Assembly: GCF_000152905.1 (NCBI RefSeq)
Contig: NZ_CH672421.1
Span: forward strand, 73,252-137,251
DNA: 64,000 nucleotides
Direction of reading: 5' to 3'
From: Nitrobacter sp. Nb-311A
GTDB lineage: Bacteria > Pseudomonadota > Alphaproteobacteria > Rhizobiales > Xanthobacteraceae
Shown: piece after piece, positions 1 to 10,122 of the stretch
How the letters are laid out: each line of letters opens with the position of its first letter
Position numbering within the stretch: the stretch's first letter is position 1
The notes under the pieces: model-generated
What the model saw: only the letters and a program-made list of their open reading frames with translations
The model's database searches: none
What the model was told of the DNA's origin: nothing
Made by a program: the position numbers and the translations under genes

Positions 1-402
1 TCGCTCGGGGAGGGGAATGCCGCCGCCATCAAAGGTGAGGTTGCTAAGGCCGAGGTGGTCGGCGCCTTCGGCTGCGAGCAGCGAAGCGCCGCCGGTGAAC
101 GTCAGCGTGGTCGCGCCGCGCACACCGACGAGTTGCGAGCCTTTGGAAAGTTGCAGCGGTCCTGTGCGGTAGACACCGGGAGGAAGCGCGAGCGGCGCGT
201 TGGCGCGGGCCGCCTCGTCGATCGCCCGTTGCAGCGTGCGGGTCTGGTCGCCGGTTGCGTTGGGCCGCACGCCGTAATGAGTTGCGTCACGCCCGAGCGC
301 CGATGTCAGCGGGGCTGTACGAGCGGCCTCCGCCGGAATCGCCAATGCACCGGCGATGCCTGCGGCGGAAGCTCCAAGGACATGGCGGCGCGGGATATCC
401 AT
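1..402 (-). CDS. TIGR03808-like Tat-exported beta-helix protein (N-terminal part)
   Basis: Only the first 134 codons are in the window; the gene continues past position 1 with no stop. The protein opens MDIPRRHVLGASAAGIAGAL, a twin-arginine signal with a double Arg at residues 5-6 followed by a hydrophobic stretch and an Ala-rich cleavage area, so export by the Tat system is expected. Behind it comes a segment typical of pectate-lyase-like parallel beta-helix proteins: HYGVRPNATGDQT, LQRAIDEAA, LPPGVYRTGPLQL and SNLTFDGGG. This pattern matches the family of Tat-translocated repeat proteins of unknown function (TIGR03808) in Bradyrhizobium relatives. The function is unknown; a sugar or cell-surface role would be a guess. 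Confidence 0.75.
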   Translation of the reverse strand, partial: MDIPRRHVLGASAAGIAGALAIPAEAARTAPLTSALGRDATHYGVRPNATGDQTRTLQRAIDEAARANAPLALPPGVYRTGPLQLSKGSQLVGVRGATTLTFTGGASLLAAEGADHLGLSNLTFDGGGIPLPER

Positions 403-436
403 GGGTGATGATCCTTTCAAGCCGAGCAGACGCCTT

Positions 437-519
437 AGAGCATGATCCCGAAACGTGGAACCGGCTTTCGGAAAAGATTACGCTCAAACAAAAAGATAAG
501 CGACGGGTCTGATTCAACG
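437..519. repeat. Intergenic palindromic repeat, family A, copy 1
   Basis: The stretch begins agagcatgatcccgaa, runs through ccggctttcggaaaagat and ends in the gtctgattcaacg block. The same order of blocks recurs at 16806-16912. The agcatgatc and gatcatgctc ends form an inverted repeat, clearer in the second copy. It lies between two genes and has no coding signal. Such elements are frequent between genes in Bradyrhizobium relatives. Confidence 0.8.
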
Positions 520-602
520 TCAGTCAGCTCTGGATGTAATCCGGAAACAAAGGATGACGGTTGGCGCGAGCCGACGAAAACAAGCGATTGTTGGCGACAG
601 GG

Positions 603-1865
603 TTAATGCGGTGGCGGCCTGACCACCGGGTTGTGCGGCACGAACAACCGTCCGCGCTCGACAACGATCACGATGACGAACGCGGCGATTGTGCAAAGGA
701 AAGCGCCGGTCGCGAACGGCAGCATCGTGCCGTTAAAATCCTGCCCGATCAGCGCGCCGACGCCGCTCCCGATCAAAGTAGTAATAGAGCCGAACAAGGA
801 TGAGGCGGTTCCGGCGATATGGCCTTGCGGCTCCATTGCGAGCGCGGTGAAGTTCGAGAACATCAGCCCGAACGCAAACATCGTGCCGATCGCGAACGCC
901 ATGTAGATCGGAAACGACAGCCAGCCCTGCCAGGCTGCGAACAGCGTCAGCGCCGCGATCACCACCGATCCCGTCAGCGCGCCGTGCGAGATCACCCGCA
1001 TGCCGAACCGGCCGACAACGCGCGCGTTCAGGAAACCCGCGGCGGCGAGGCCGGTGGCGATGGCGGCGAAGGCGAGCGGAAAATAGCTGCCAAGGCCGTA
1101 GACTTCCGTGAAGATCTGCTGCGAGCAGAACACATAGGCGAACAGCACGCTCTGGACGCCGCCGGCCGCGAGCGCATATCCAATGGTCTGCCGGTTGGTG
1201 ACGGTCTGACGGAATGCGTCGAAGACGTTCGCAGCCGTCAGCGGCTTGCGATCCGTCGGTGGCAGCGTTTCCGGCAACCGCATCGCGCACCACAGCAGGG
1301 CGAGCAGACCGTAGGCGGTCAGCACCACGAAGATGCCGCGCCACGCCGCGAACAACAGAATCGCCTGACCGATCGACGGCGCAAGCACGGGCACCGAGAT
1401 GAAGATCATCATCGCCAGCGACATCACGCTCGCCATTCGCCGCCCGGTGTAGCAGTCGCGCACGATCGAGGTAGCGATGACACGGGCGGCCGAACTTCCG
1501 ACGCCTTGCAGCACCCGCGCCAGCAGCATCATTTCAAACGAGGATGCAGCCACCGACAACAGGCCCGCGGCGCTATAGAGCAGCATTCCGCCGATCAGGA
1601 TCGGGCGGCGGCCGAACCGGTCCGACAGCGGTCCCATGATGAACTGGCCCGCGCCGAAGCCGGCGAGAAATACCGAGATCACGGCCTGGACGTGATTGGG
1701 ATTGGCGATCCCGTAGGCATCGCCGAGATCCGGCATTGCCGGCAGCATCATGTCGGTCGCGATCGGGTTCAGCGCCATGATGCAGGCGACGAGGGCGACA
1801 AACTCGGGAAACCCTCTCGGCTGATGGGCTTGCGATACCCACCCATCCATGTTGGCGTCGGTCAT
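603..1865 (-). CDS. Bcr/CflA-family MFS drug-efflux transporter
   Basis: Predicted inner-membrane proton antiporter of 420 aa with about twelve hydrophobic segments. The first half shows ALNPIATDMMLPAMPDLG, the hallmark first helix of Bcr/CflA drug transporters, followed by the MFS loop 2-3 motif GPLSDRFGRRPIL and the helix-5 region around APSIGQAIL. The length fits the family. I chose the ATG at 1865 (MTDANMDG) because the upstream in-frame ATG at 1949 adds 28 residues without transporter features. It stands alone, with a palindromic repeat downstream and a convergent-free gap to pcp. The substrate cannot be read from the sequence; bicyclomycin or chloramphenicol efflux is only the family name. 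Confidence 0.85.
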   Translation of the reverse strand: MTDANMDGWVSQAHQPRGFPEFVALVACIMALNPIATDMMLPAMPDLGDAYGIANPNHVQAVISVFLAGFGAGQFIMGPLSDRFGRRPILIGGMLLYSAAGLLSVAASSFEMMLLARVLQGVGSSAARVIATSIVRDCYTGRRMASVMSLAMMIFISVPVLAPSIGQAILLFAAWRGIFVVLTAYGLLALLWCAMRLPETLPPTDRKPLTAANVFDAFRQTVTNRQTIGYALAAGGVQSVLFAYVFCSQQIFTEVYGLGSYFPLAFAAIATGLAAAGFLNARVVGRFGMRVISHGALTGSVVIAALTLFAAWQGWLSFPIYMAFAIGTMFAFGLMFSNFTALAMEPQGHIAGTASSLFGSITTLIGSGVGALIGQDFNGTMLPFATGAFLCTIAAFVIVIVVERGRLFVPHNPVVRPPPH

Positions 1866-1982
1866 CGATGTGTCTCGGAAGATCGGTACGCAGCCATATC
1901 GATGCCGCTGTTGCGATGCACAATGCCTGTTTCGAACATGGCTGTCCATCGCCGAGCGCGAGGGCGGCCTGAGTTTTCGGGA

Positions 1983-2627
1983 TTACGCGCAATCCGTCCG
2001 GCGTGCCCCTTTAACCAGTTCCATTAACATGGCCTCGCTTGCATCAACGAGATGTTCCAGCGTGATGCCGCCGGGGATGCGAGCCGAGCCGTCCCGCCTC
2101 AGGGGCGGAACATGAATGAACGCAGCGAGGCGCGGTCCCGCCGGTTGATCAGCCGCCTCGATGGCGCGCCAGCAGAGGTAGTTGCAAAGATAGCGGCCGG
2201 CATCGCGCGAGGCGCGGGCGTCGATGCCCGTTAGCCGTGCCGCGCGCAACAGCCTGGAAACATGGGGTCCGAATGCACGCGCATTCGCCGTGCCCGCGAT
2301 CGAACCTTTATGCATCCGCGCGCCGCGCTGGTCCGGCCAGATCGGTGTCGCCGCGTTTCGCGCGCGCGTTTCGATCCGCAGCCAGGGCGTGCGGGCCGCG
2401 AGGCCGAACATCAAGAGCGCGTGTGGACGGTGCGTTGCAAGAAGCTGCGGCAGTTCGACATCCACCGTCGCATACGCGACCTCGAAGATGTGAGTTGCGA
2501 TCGTGACGTCGCCCAGCGCGGGGCGGCGCAACTTCGCGAGCCGCTTGACGAGCGGCACGGTCGGATTGAACGGCGCGCCGGGGAAGGGACCGAAGCCGGT
2601 GACGAGAATGCGGAGTTGTGTCGTCAT
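1983..2627 (-). CDS. pcp: Pyroglutamyl-peptidase I (peptidase C15)
   Basis: Cytoplasmic cysteine peptidase that removes N-terminal pyroglutamate from peptides; 214 aa, the usual family length. It opens ILVTGFGPFPG...NPT, the family signature. The catalytic triad is visible: Glu86 in RIETRARN, Cys148 in RDAGRYLCNYLC, and His172 in FIHVPPL. The Glu region (GLAARTPWLRIE) departs from the common GVAEGRT pattern, so this is a divergent member. It is the last gene of the minus-strand run that starts with mutA, separated from meaB by a 31-bp hairpin repeat, so it may have its own transcript. Confidence 0.85.
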   Translation of the reverse strand: MTTQLRILVTGFGPFPGAPFNPTVPLVKRLAKLRRPALGDVTIATHIFEVAYATVDVELPQLLATHRPHALLMFGLAARTPWLRIETRARNAATPIWPDQRGARMHKGSIAGTANARAFGPHVSRLLRAARLTGIDARASRDAGRYLCNYLCWRAIEAADQPAGPRLAAFIHVPPLRRDGSARIPGGITLEHLVDASEAMLMELVKGARRTDCA

Positions 2628-2657
2628 GATGAATCAAAATTCTATCATTGAGGCACG

Positions 2658-2688
2658 TTTTCCCTCTTCCGCAAGGGGAGAGGGAAAA
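2658..2688. repeat. Hairpin repeat between meaB and pcp (possible terminator)
   Basis: Perfect 10-bp arms, ttttccctct at 2658-2667 and agagggaaaa at 2679-2688, with an 11-nt loop. It sits just after the meaB stop and could end transcription, but the ccctct/agaggg arms are also the core of a dispersed palindromic repeat in this group. A related G/C-rich version lies inside mutA near 7532-7560. Confidence 0.6.
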
Positions 2689-2692
2689 AGCA

Positions 2693-3673
2693 TTACCGCA
2701 ACAACTCCGCGATCTGGCTTGCTCCCAGCGCTGGCGTGACGCGACCCTCTGCGACCGCGGCTTCGGTCGCCTTCACTTTGGCGCGGATCGCAGGATCGTT
2801 GCGCAGGCGCGCCTTGATGCGATCCTCGAACATCGACCACATCCACTTCACCTGCTGCTGGCGACGCCGCTGTGTGAACTCGCCGGAGGCATTCATCGCG
2901 GCGCGGTGCTCGACGATCTTCTGCCATAGCTCCGGAATGCCTGATCCGGTCAGCCCCGAATAGGTCAGCACCGGCGGAGACCAGTGCTGCGAGCGGGGCG
3001 CAAGAATTTTCATCGCGGAACGATAGGCCGCGGCCGTGGCATTTGCACGCGACAGATTATCGCCGTCGGCCTTGTTGATCGCGATCATGTCGGCGAGTTC
3101 GACGATGCCCTTCTTGATGCCTTGCAGTTCGTCGCCTGCACCCGGCAGCATCAAGGCGAGGAAGAAATCCGTCATGTCGGACACGGCGGTTTCCGACTGT
3201 CCCGTTCCGATCGTCTCCACCAGGATCACGTCGAAGCCCGCCGCTTCGCACAACAGCATCGCCTCGCGCGTCCTGGCCGCGACGCCCCCGAGCGTTCCGG
3301 CGGCGGGCGAGGGCCGGATGTAGGCTGCCGCCGCCGCCGCCAGTCGCGCCATGCGGGTCTTGTCGCCGAGAATGGAGCCGCCGCTGCGCGCGGAGGACGG
3401 GTCCACTGCAAGCACGGCAATCCTGTGGCCGCGCGCGATCAGGTCCATGCCGAGTGTATCAATGGTGGTGGACTTGCCGACACCGGGTGAGCCGGTGATG
3501 CCGACGCGGATCGCCTTGCCGGTCACCGGCAAAAGCTCCTGCACCAGTTCGCGCGCGGTGGCCTCGTGATCGGCGCGTCGGCTTTCGACCAGGGTGATGG
3601 CGCGCGCCAGCGCCGCGCGATTGCCGGCGCGGATATCGGTGGCGAAATCCGAAATGACAGGCAAGCGGTTCAT
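2693..3673 (-). CDS. meaB: Methylmalonyl-CoA mutase-associated GTPase MeaB
   Basis: G3E-type P-loop GTPase of 326 aa that gates loading and protection of the adenosylcobalamin cofactor in methylmalonyl-CoA mutase. The Walker A motif GSPGVGKST is at residues 61-69; DPSSARSGGSILGDKTRM and the ETIGTGQSE region follow, and AINKADGDN provides the guanine-specificity NKxD. It is the MeaB/ArgK family by these blocks. Its ATG overlaps the TGA of the upstream DUF3298-like gene (3670-3673), so translation is probably coupled. The mutase genes mutA and mutB lie upstream on the same strand, consistent with one functional unit. Confidence 0.93.
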   Translation of the reverse strand: MNRLPVISDFATDIRAGNRAALARAITLVESRRADHEATARELVQELLPVTGKAIRVGITGSPGVGKSTTIDTLGMDLIARGHRIAVLAVDPSSARSGGSILGDKTRMARLAAAAAAYIRPSPAAGTLGGVAARTREAMLLCEAAGFDVILVETIGTGQSETAVSDMTDFFLALMLPGAGDELQGIKKGIVELADMIAINKADGDNLSRANATAAAYRSAMKILAPRSQHWSPPVLTYSGLTGSGIPELWQKIVEHRAAMNASGEFTQRRRQQQVKWMWSMFEDRIKARLRNDPAIRAKVKATEAAVAEGRVTPALGASQIAELLR

Positions 3674-4482
3674 TCGCTGCCGGGTTTTGTGTTCGCAGGA
3701 CGGTCGCCGCCGAAGATTTCAAGGCCCTGCGGTGAGAGGTGTTTTCTGAAAGCCTCCCACGGCACGAACACGGTATATGAACCCTCGGCGTAGGAACCGA
3801 CAGCGTAGGGCGAGTAGTGAAACACGAGGCCGGCGCTCTTGCCGGCCAGAACGGAAGGTGCAAGCGAGACCGCGCCGACCTTCAATAGCGTGGGCTCCAC
3901 GCTCTCGTACCAGTTGATGGCGCCGGAATCGTCGATGCCGCGTTCTTTCTTCTTGGCCTTCACAGCGGCGACGGCGGCATCGCGCAGCGCTTTCAGCGTT
4001 GGGCCGTTGTCCGCGGTTTCCTTGAAGAACGGACGGATGCTGATCTGCTTTTTGGTCTCTTGGTCCCACAGGATCGTATCGATGAGCGTATTGGGATGCG
4101 CGCCGCCGGTATAGATATAGTCGGTGCGTACGATGCTGACGTACCGGCCGCCGACGTTCGAGGTTTGGGCGTAGCTGCGTTCGAAAGTCCACGCGCGGCC
4201 TTCGCCGAATAGTTCCGGCGAGGTCTTGAACTCCTTCGCGGCATCCGCGCGGTTCTTCTCGATCCAATGTTTGCCTTCCGCGAGCAGGTTGTCCGCCAGC
4301 GGCGCATTGGCCCTGATCTGCTTGTCGAGCGTGACGCTGGCGTCGATGTATTTCGTCTTAACGGCGACGTCGGGCCTGGGTTCGGCTGCGATGGCAGAAG
4401 CGATGCCTGCGAGTACCAGGACTGCCGCGAGACATGAAAATTTCTGAAGCGGGCTCACGATAGAACCGGGTCTGATGATCAT
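3670..4482 (-). CDS. Secreted DUF3298/RsiV-like domain protein
   Basis: Predicted exported protein of 270 aa of unknown function. A signal peptide is seen: MIIRPGSIVSPLQKF, then CLAAVLVLAGIASAIAAE. The body contains SIVRTDYIYTGGAHPNT and later FFKETADNGPTLKALRDA and LVFHYSPYAVGSYAEG, the pattern of DUF3298 domains (the C-terminal part of RsiV-like proteins). I moved the start to 4482 because the longer reading begins MAGTSPAMT, which is the translation of a common intergenic repeat (4491-4580), not of conserved protein. It ends in an ATGA overlap with meaB. Why a periplasmic protein sits between mutB and meaB is unclear. Confidence 0.75.
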   Translation of the reverse strand: MIIRPGSIVSPLQKFSCLAAVLVLAGIASAIAAEPRPDVAVKTKYIDASVTLDKQIRANAPLADNLLAEGKHWIEKNRADAAKEFKTSPELFGEGRAWTFERSYAQTSNVGGRYVSIVRTDYIYTGGAHPNTLIDTILWDQETKKQISIRPFFKETADNGPTLKALRDAAVAAVKAKKKERGIDDSGAINWYESVEPTLLKVGAVSLAPSVLAGKSAGLVFHYSPYAVGSYAEGSYTVFVPWEAFRKHLSPQGLEIFGGDRPANTKPGSE

Positions 4483-4490
4483 GGCAATCC

Positions 4491-4580
4491 TCGTCATGGC
4501 CGGGCTCGTCCCGGCCATCCATGTCTTGGAGTCCGGATCATAGAGCCGTGGGTGCCCGCGACAAGCGCGGGCATGACGGT
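4491..4580. repeat. Intergenic repeat of the MAGTSPAMT type
   Basis: The arms atggccggg and cccggccat around 4498-4521 form a palindrome; a second copy-like block, gcccgcgacaagcgcgggc, follows at about 4555-4573. Translated in one frame it gives MAGTSPAMT, a well-known artefact in Bradyrhizobium-group genomes. It separates mutB from the DUF3298-like gene and explains a false upstream start. Confidence 0.7.
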
Positions 4581-4609
4581 CATTTGTGGAGAGTTGAAAA
4601 ACCCCCGTG

Positions 4610-6778
<2,169 letters not shown>

Positions 6779-6781
6779 CGT

Positions 6782-7246
6782 TCAATCATGATCCGGGTGT
6801 TGGTGGCTGATGATGGTCGCCATCTTTTCCGGCCCGTAATTTTCGGTGGTGGTATGACTCGGCAGGTTGACGATGGTCGCGACCCAGCCGAGCCGGGACT
6901 CCGTTCCATACTGCCCGGTCGGCACCAGCAGGTCGGGCCGGTCGAAAGTGCCGGTCATGATCTCGATGCAAGGGCCACCAATGCGGCTGAAGCTCAATGG
7001 CGTGCCGCAGGCGGCGCAGAAAGCACGTTCCGCGATGGAGGATGAACGAAACGTCGCTGGCGTGCTTCTGGTCCAGCGAAAGTTCTCGCGCGGAATGTCG
7101 GCAAAAGACGCAAATGGCGCGCCGGCGGCTTTCTGGCACATGCGGCAGTGGCAGATGCTGATGCGCACCGGGGGCGCCGTCAGCATGAAACGAATGGCGC
7201 CACACTGGCATCCGCCGGTCAGCGACGTGTTCATTTGCTCGGTCAT
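6782..7246 (-). CDS. GFA-family (CENP-V/GFA) zinc-binding protein
   Basis: Small cytoplasmic zinc protein of 154 aa. The cysteine pattern of the family is present: GCQCGAIRF near residues 12-20, ICHCRMCQKAAGAPF near 48-62, and FCAACGTPLSF near 93-103. The family is named after glutathione-dependent formaldehyde-activating enzyme, but most members have no proven activity. The gene overlaps mutA (ATGA at 7243-7246) and is 3 bp from mutB, so it is embedded within the mutase operon, an unusual place. Co-expression with the mutase is inferred from spacing; a metabolic link is not known. Confidence 0.85.
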   Translation of the reverse strand: MTEQMNTSLTGGCQCGAIRFMLTAPPVRISICHCRMCQKAAGAPFASFADIPRENFRWTRSTPATFRSSSIAERAFCAACGTPLSFSRIGGPCIEIMTGTFDRPDLLVPTGQYGTESRLGWVATIVNLPSHTTTENYGPEKMATIISHQHPDHD

Positions 7247-9162
7247 GATTGCTCCAGTCGCTCCCAGACCTCGTTCAGCACCGCCAATGCATTATTTCCT
7301 GCAAAAATGAAATCGCGCACGCCAAACTGGCGCAAGGCCGATTCCAGCCCGGTCGGTCGTCCCACCAGATAGATATGGCCTGCACCTGCGGCCTGAAAGG
7401 CCTGCACGGCGAGAGTTGCCTGCTCGGCATAGACCTCATCGGAGGAGCACAGGCAGACCATTTGCGCTCCGGATACCTTGAAGGCTTCGGCGAGCGTATC
7501 TTCGTCCTCTCGCTGCGCGGCATCTTTAACGCTTTCCCGCCGCGAGCGGGGGAAGGGGGAATCAACCGCCTCGATGCCACCGGCCTCGAAAAAACTTCTG
7601 GCAAAGGTGGCGCGCGCCGCGAAGTCGGCAGGAGCACCGAGAGTGGCAAGCAGGATTTTCGGCCGCGCGCCGGTGGCCTTGAGCCAATCATCGGAACGGT
7701 CGCGCAGCTTTTCGAAGGGCGCGGCGAACCGTGTCGGCGTCAGCGCCTCGAAGCTGACTGTTGTCTCGTCGGAGGGCGCGGGTGTGACCGGCTCGGCGTC
7801 GAGCAGGTCGAGCGGCCTTTCTTTCAGGTTTGGAAAGTCGCTGGTGCCGGTGAACACGTCGCGTCGTTTTGCGATATTCATTTCGCGCTCGGTGCGCGTC
7901 GCGGCGATGCTGCGCTGGATCAGGTTCTGTTCGAGCGCGGCGAAAGCTCCGCCCGCTTTCTCGATATCCTGAAAAAGCGCCCAGCTCCTCCGGCAAAGCT
8001 CATGCGTCAAGGCTTCGATGCCGCCCGATCCGGCCGCCGGATCTGCGACTTTGGCGAGGTTGGATTCCTCCAGCAGAATGAGTTGCGTGTTGCGCGCGAT
8101 GCGGCGTGCGAAGTCATCAGGCAGGCCCAATGCCTGCGTATGCGGGAGCACGCAGATGCTGTCGGCGCCGCCGAGACCTGCCGAAAATGTTGCGACGGTG
8201 GCGCGCAGCATATTCACGTCAGGGTCGCGTCGGGTCATCATCCGCCACGCGGTTTCGGCGGCGATGAGCAACGGCTTCGGCGCGAGGCTGCAAGCCTGCT
8301 CGACCCGCGCCCACAACAGTCGCAGCGCGCGCAGTTTGGCCAGCGTCAAGAACTGGTCGGCATCGGCGCTGAGACGGGCATAGATCATGCCGCGCGCGTT
8401 ATCGAGGGCCATGCCGGCGTTTTCAAGACTTCGAAGATAGGTCACCGCCGATGCCAGCACGAAGGCAAGCTCCTGGGCCTCCGATCCTCCGGCGTCGTGG
8501 ACCACGCGGCCGTCGCCGACCAGGAACGGCCCATTGAAGCCCCGGGCGGCGAGCATTTTTGCGGTCTCCGTTACGGCCGGAACGATCTCAGCCCGTTCGC
8601 CGGTGCTGGATCCGGATGTCGCGCAGGCGCCGATCGGATCGAGACCGAAGCGGATTTCGCAGTCGGTCGGATTGACTCCCCTGGCGCTGATGGCGTCTGC
8701 GATCTGGAGCGCGACCGCGCGCGACGACGGGTCGATCTGTAACTCGATGGAAATGCCCGCGTCGAGAAAAACGCCGTCCAGCACTTTAGCGACAGCCTCG
8801 GCGGTGGGAGGCATTCCGAAACCGCGCGCGCCATTGGCCCCTGCGAACACCAGCGTCAGGCCGCCAGCACCATGGTAGAGGTCGTGCAGCGCCTGCGCGT
8901 TGGCCTGCGCGGCATCGGGATGATCGATCCGTTGCATAATCCGCCATGGCGCGGCCGCGGCGCGGCCGGCGATCGCGGGCGCGCCTTTCGCGCGCATATA
9001 GATCGGTCCGATCGTGAGCCCGTCATAGGTCTTTCCAACCAGCTTCTCGAAGGGCGCGCCCTTCAGCACCCCATCAACCAGCCTGCGCCAATCGGCTGCG
9101 AGCGCCGGCGCGAAATCGGCCGCCAGCGGCAGATTGGTGATCTCGTCGGAAGCAGCGGGCAT
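7243..9162 (-). CDS. mutA: Methylmalonyl-CoA mutase small subunit
   Basis: Non-catalytic partner subunit of the mutase, 639 aa. It has the mutase barrel features (TYDGLTIGPIY, RMMTRRDPDVNMLRATVATFSAG with GGADSICVLPHTQALG) but its C-terminal flavodoxin-like domain lacks the DxHxxG cobalamin His, as expected for the small subunit. I chose ATG 9162 (MPAASDEIT); the in-frame ATG at 9222 adds 20 residues unlike the family. Oddity: about 15-20 extra residues, DSPFPRSRRESVKDAAQRED, interrupt the C-terminal domain and are encoded by a palindromic repeat (about 7515-7570). The gene overlaps the GFA gene by 4 bp. Confidence 0.93.
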   Translation of the reverse strand: MPAASDEITNLPLAADFAPALAADWRRLVDGVLKGAPFEKLVGKTYDGLTIGPIYMRAKGAPAIAGRAAAAPWRIMQRIDHPDAAQANAQALHDLYHGAGGLTLVFAGANGARGFGMPPTAEAVAKVLDGVFLDAGISIELQIDPSSRAVALQIADAISARGVNPTDCEIRFGLDPIGACATSGSSTGERAEIVPAVTETAKMLAARGFNGPFLVGDGRVVHDAGGSEAQELAFVLASAVTYLRSLENAGMALDNARGMIYARLSADADQFLTLAKLRALRLLWARVEQACSLAPKPLLIAAETAWRMMTRRDPDVNMLRATVATFSAGLGGADSICVLPHTQALGLPDDFARRIARNTQLILLEESNLAKVADPAAGSGGIEALTHELCRRSWALFQDIEKAGGAFAALEQNLIQRSIAATRTEREMNIAKRRDVFTGTSDFPNLKERPLDLLDAEPVTPAPSDETTVSFEALTPTRFAAPFEKLRDRSDDWLKATGARPKILLATLGAPADFAARATFARSFFEAGGIEAVDSPFPRSRRESVKDAAQREDEDTLAEAFKVSGAQMVCLCSSDEVYAEQATLAVQAFQAAGAGHIYLVGRPTGLESALRQFGVRDFIFAGNNALAVLNEVWERLEQS

Positions 9163-9240
9163 TCGTGCGCTCGTGTCCGAAAATCCGGCTTTCAAAATGC
9201 CACGCGGTGGCGGACAAGCCAAACGGTCGTTTGCGTCCGA

Positions 9241-9732
9241 TCAGGGAAGATCGGGGAGGCGCTCGATTCCGGCGGTGGATATGTCGGCCAGCGCATGAGC
9301 TGGCGTTCGCCCGGCAATCACGCGGTCCGGCGCGATTTCGGCAAGCGGAACCAGCACGAACGCGCGCTCGAACGTGCGCGGATGTGGGAGCGTCAGCTCC
9401 GGCTTGTCAAGAATGGCATCGTCATAGGCGATCAGATCGAGGTCCAGAGTGCGCGGCCTCCAGCGTTTTTCAGCGCTGCGGTCGCGGCCGAATTTCTTTT
9501 CGATCTTGTGCAGCGTGAACAGCAGCGCGTGCGGGTCGAGGCCAGTGTCGATCTCGATGCAAGCGTTGACGAAACGGGCCTGATTCTCCTCACCCCATGG
9601 CGGCGTGGCGTAGTCGGACGAGCGGGCGACGAGCACGGCTTGCGCCATGCCGCAGATGTTGGCGATGGCCTTGCGAAAAGTCTGCCGCACGTCTCCCACG
9701 TTTCCCCCGAGCGAGATCAGGACGCTGGCCAT
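9241..9732 (-). CDS. folK: 6-hydroxymethyl-7,8-dihydropterin pyrophosphokinase (HPPK)
   Basis: Folate pathway kinase of 163 aa that transfers pyrophosphate from ATP to 6-hydroxymethyl-dihydropterin. Family blocks are clear: ISLGGNVGD at the start, SSDYATPPWG, and the metal/ATP block RWRPRTLDLDLIAYDD, followed by LPHPRTFERAFVLVPL. Length is normal. It is the last gene of folP-folB-folK, 8 bp after folB. The mutase operon begins about 80 bp further on the same strand. Confidence 0.95.
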   Translation of the reverse strand: MASVLISLGGNVGDVRQTFRKAIANICGMAQAVLVARSSDYATPPWGEENQARFVNACIEIDTGLDPHALLFTLHKIEKKFGRDRSAEKRWRPRTLDLDLIAYDDAILDKPELTLPHPRTFERAFVLVPLAEIAPDRVIAGRTPAHALADISTAGIERLPDLP

Positions 9733-9740
9733 CGCGACAG

Positions 9741-10106
9741 CTATTCCCTGCTGCGGGTGAGTGAAATGCCGACGTCGTCGAAGATCGCCGCGATCGGCGC
9801 GTGCGGTTTGTGCACGGTGATTTTGATGGTGCGGACGCGCGGAAAAGCCGCCAGCACCGCATCGGCCACCGCTCCCGCGGCACGTTCGAGCAGCTTGTAG
9901 TTGGCATCCTTGAACGCGGCGCTGGCCGTCGCCACCACGCTGGCATAGGAAACCGTATCGGCGAGGCGGTCGGTCCGCGAAGATTCCGAAAGATCGGCCG
10001 AGAGTTCGATGTCCATCACGAAGCGCTGGCCAACTTCGGTTTCATGCTGCATGACACCGTGCTGTGCGTGAATCACGAGGCCGCGGATGAAGATCGTATC
10101 GGTCAT
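9741..10106 (-). CDS. folB: Dihydroneopterin aldolase
   Basis: Makes 6-hydroxymethyl-dihydropterin and glycolaldehyde from dihydroneopterin, the step before folK. The 121-aa protein starts MTDTIFIRGLVIHAQHGV and has the FolB blocks GQRFVMDIEL, DTVSYASV and KLLERAAGAVADAVL, then VRTIKITVHKPHAPI. I chose ATG 10106; the upstream in-frame ATG at 10181 lies inside the end of folP and adds unrelated residues. The gene starts 16 bp after the folP stop and is followed 8 bp later by folK. Confidence 0.94.
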   Translation of the reverse strand: MTDTIFIRGLVIHAQHGVMQHETEVGQRFVMDIELSADLSESSRTDRLADTVSYASVVATASAAFKDANYKLLERAAGAVADAVLAAFPRVRTIKITVHKPHAPIAAIFDDVGISLTRSRE

Positions 10107-10122
10107 GGTGCGGTGATCCTCA

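Noticed and set aside
819..2027. 402-codon plus-strand ORF opposite the MFS transporter
   Set aside because: Its composition (Arg-, His- and Gln-rich) is what the reverse strand of a GC-rich gene gives; the minus strand has full MFS motifs.
7249..8742. 497-codon plus-strand ORF opposite mutA
   Set aside because: Mirror of the mutase gene; the composition is typical for antisense frames.
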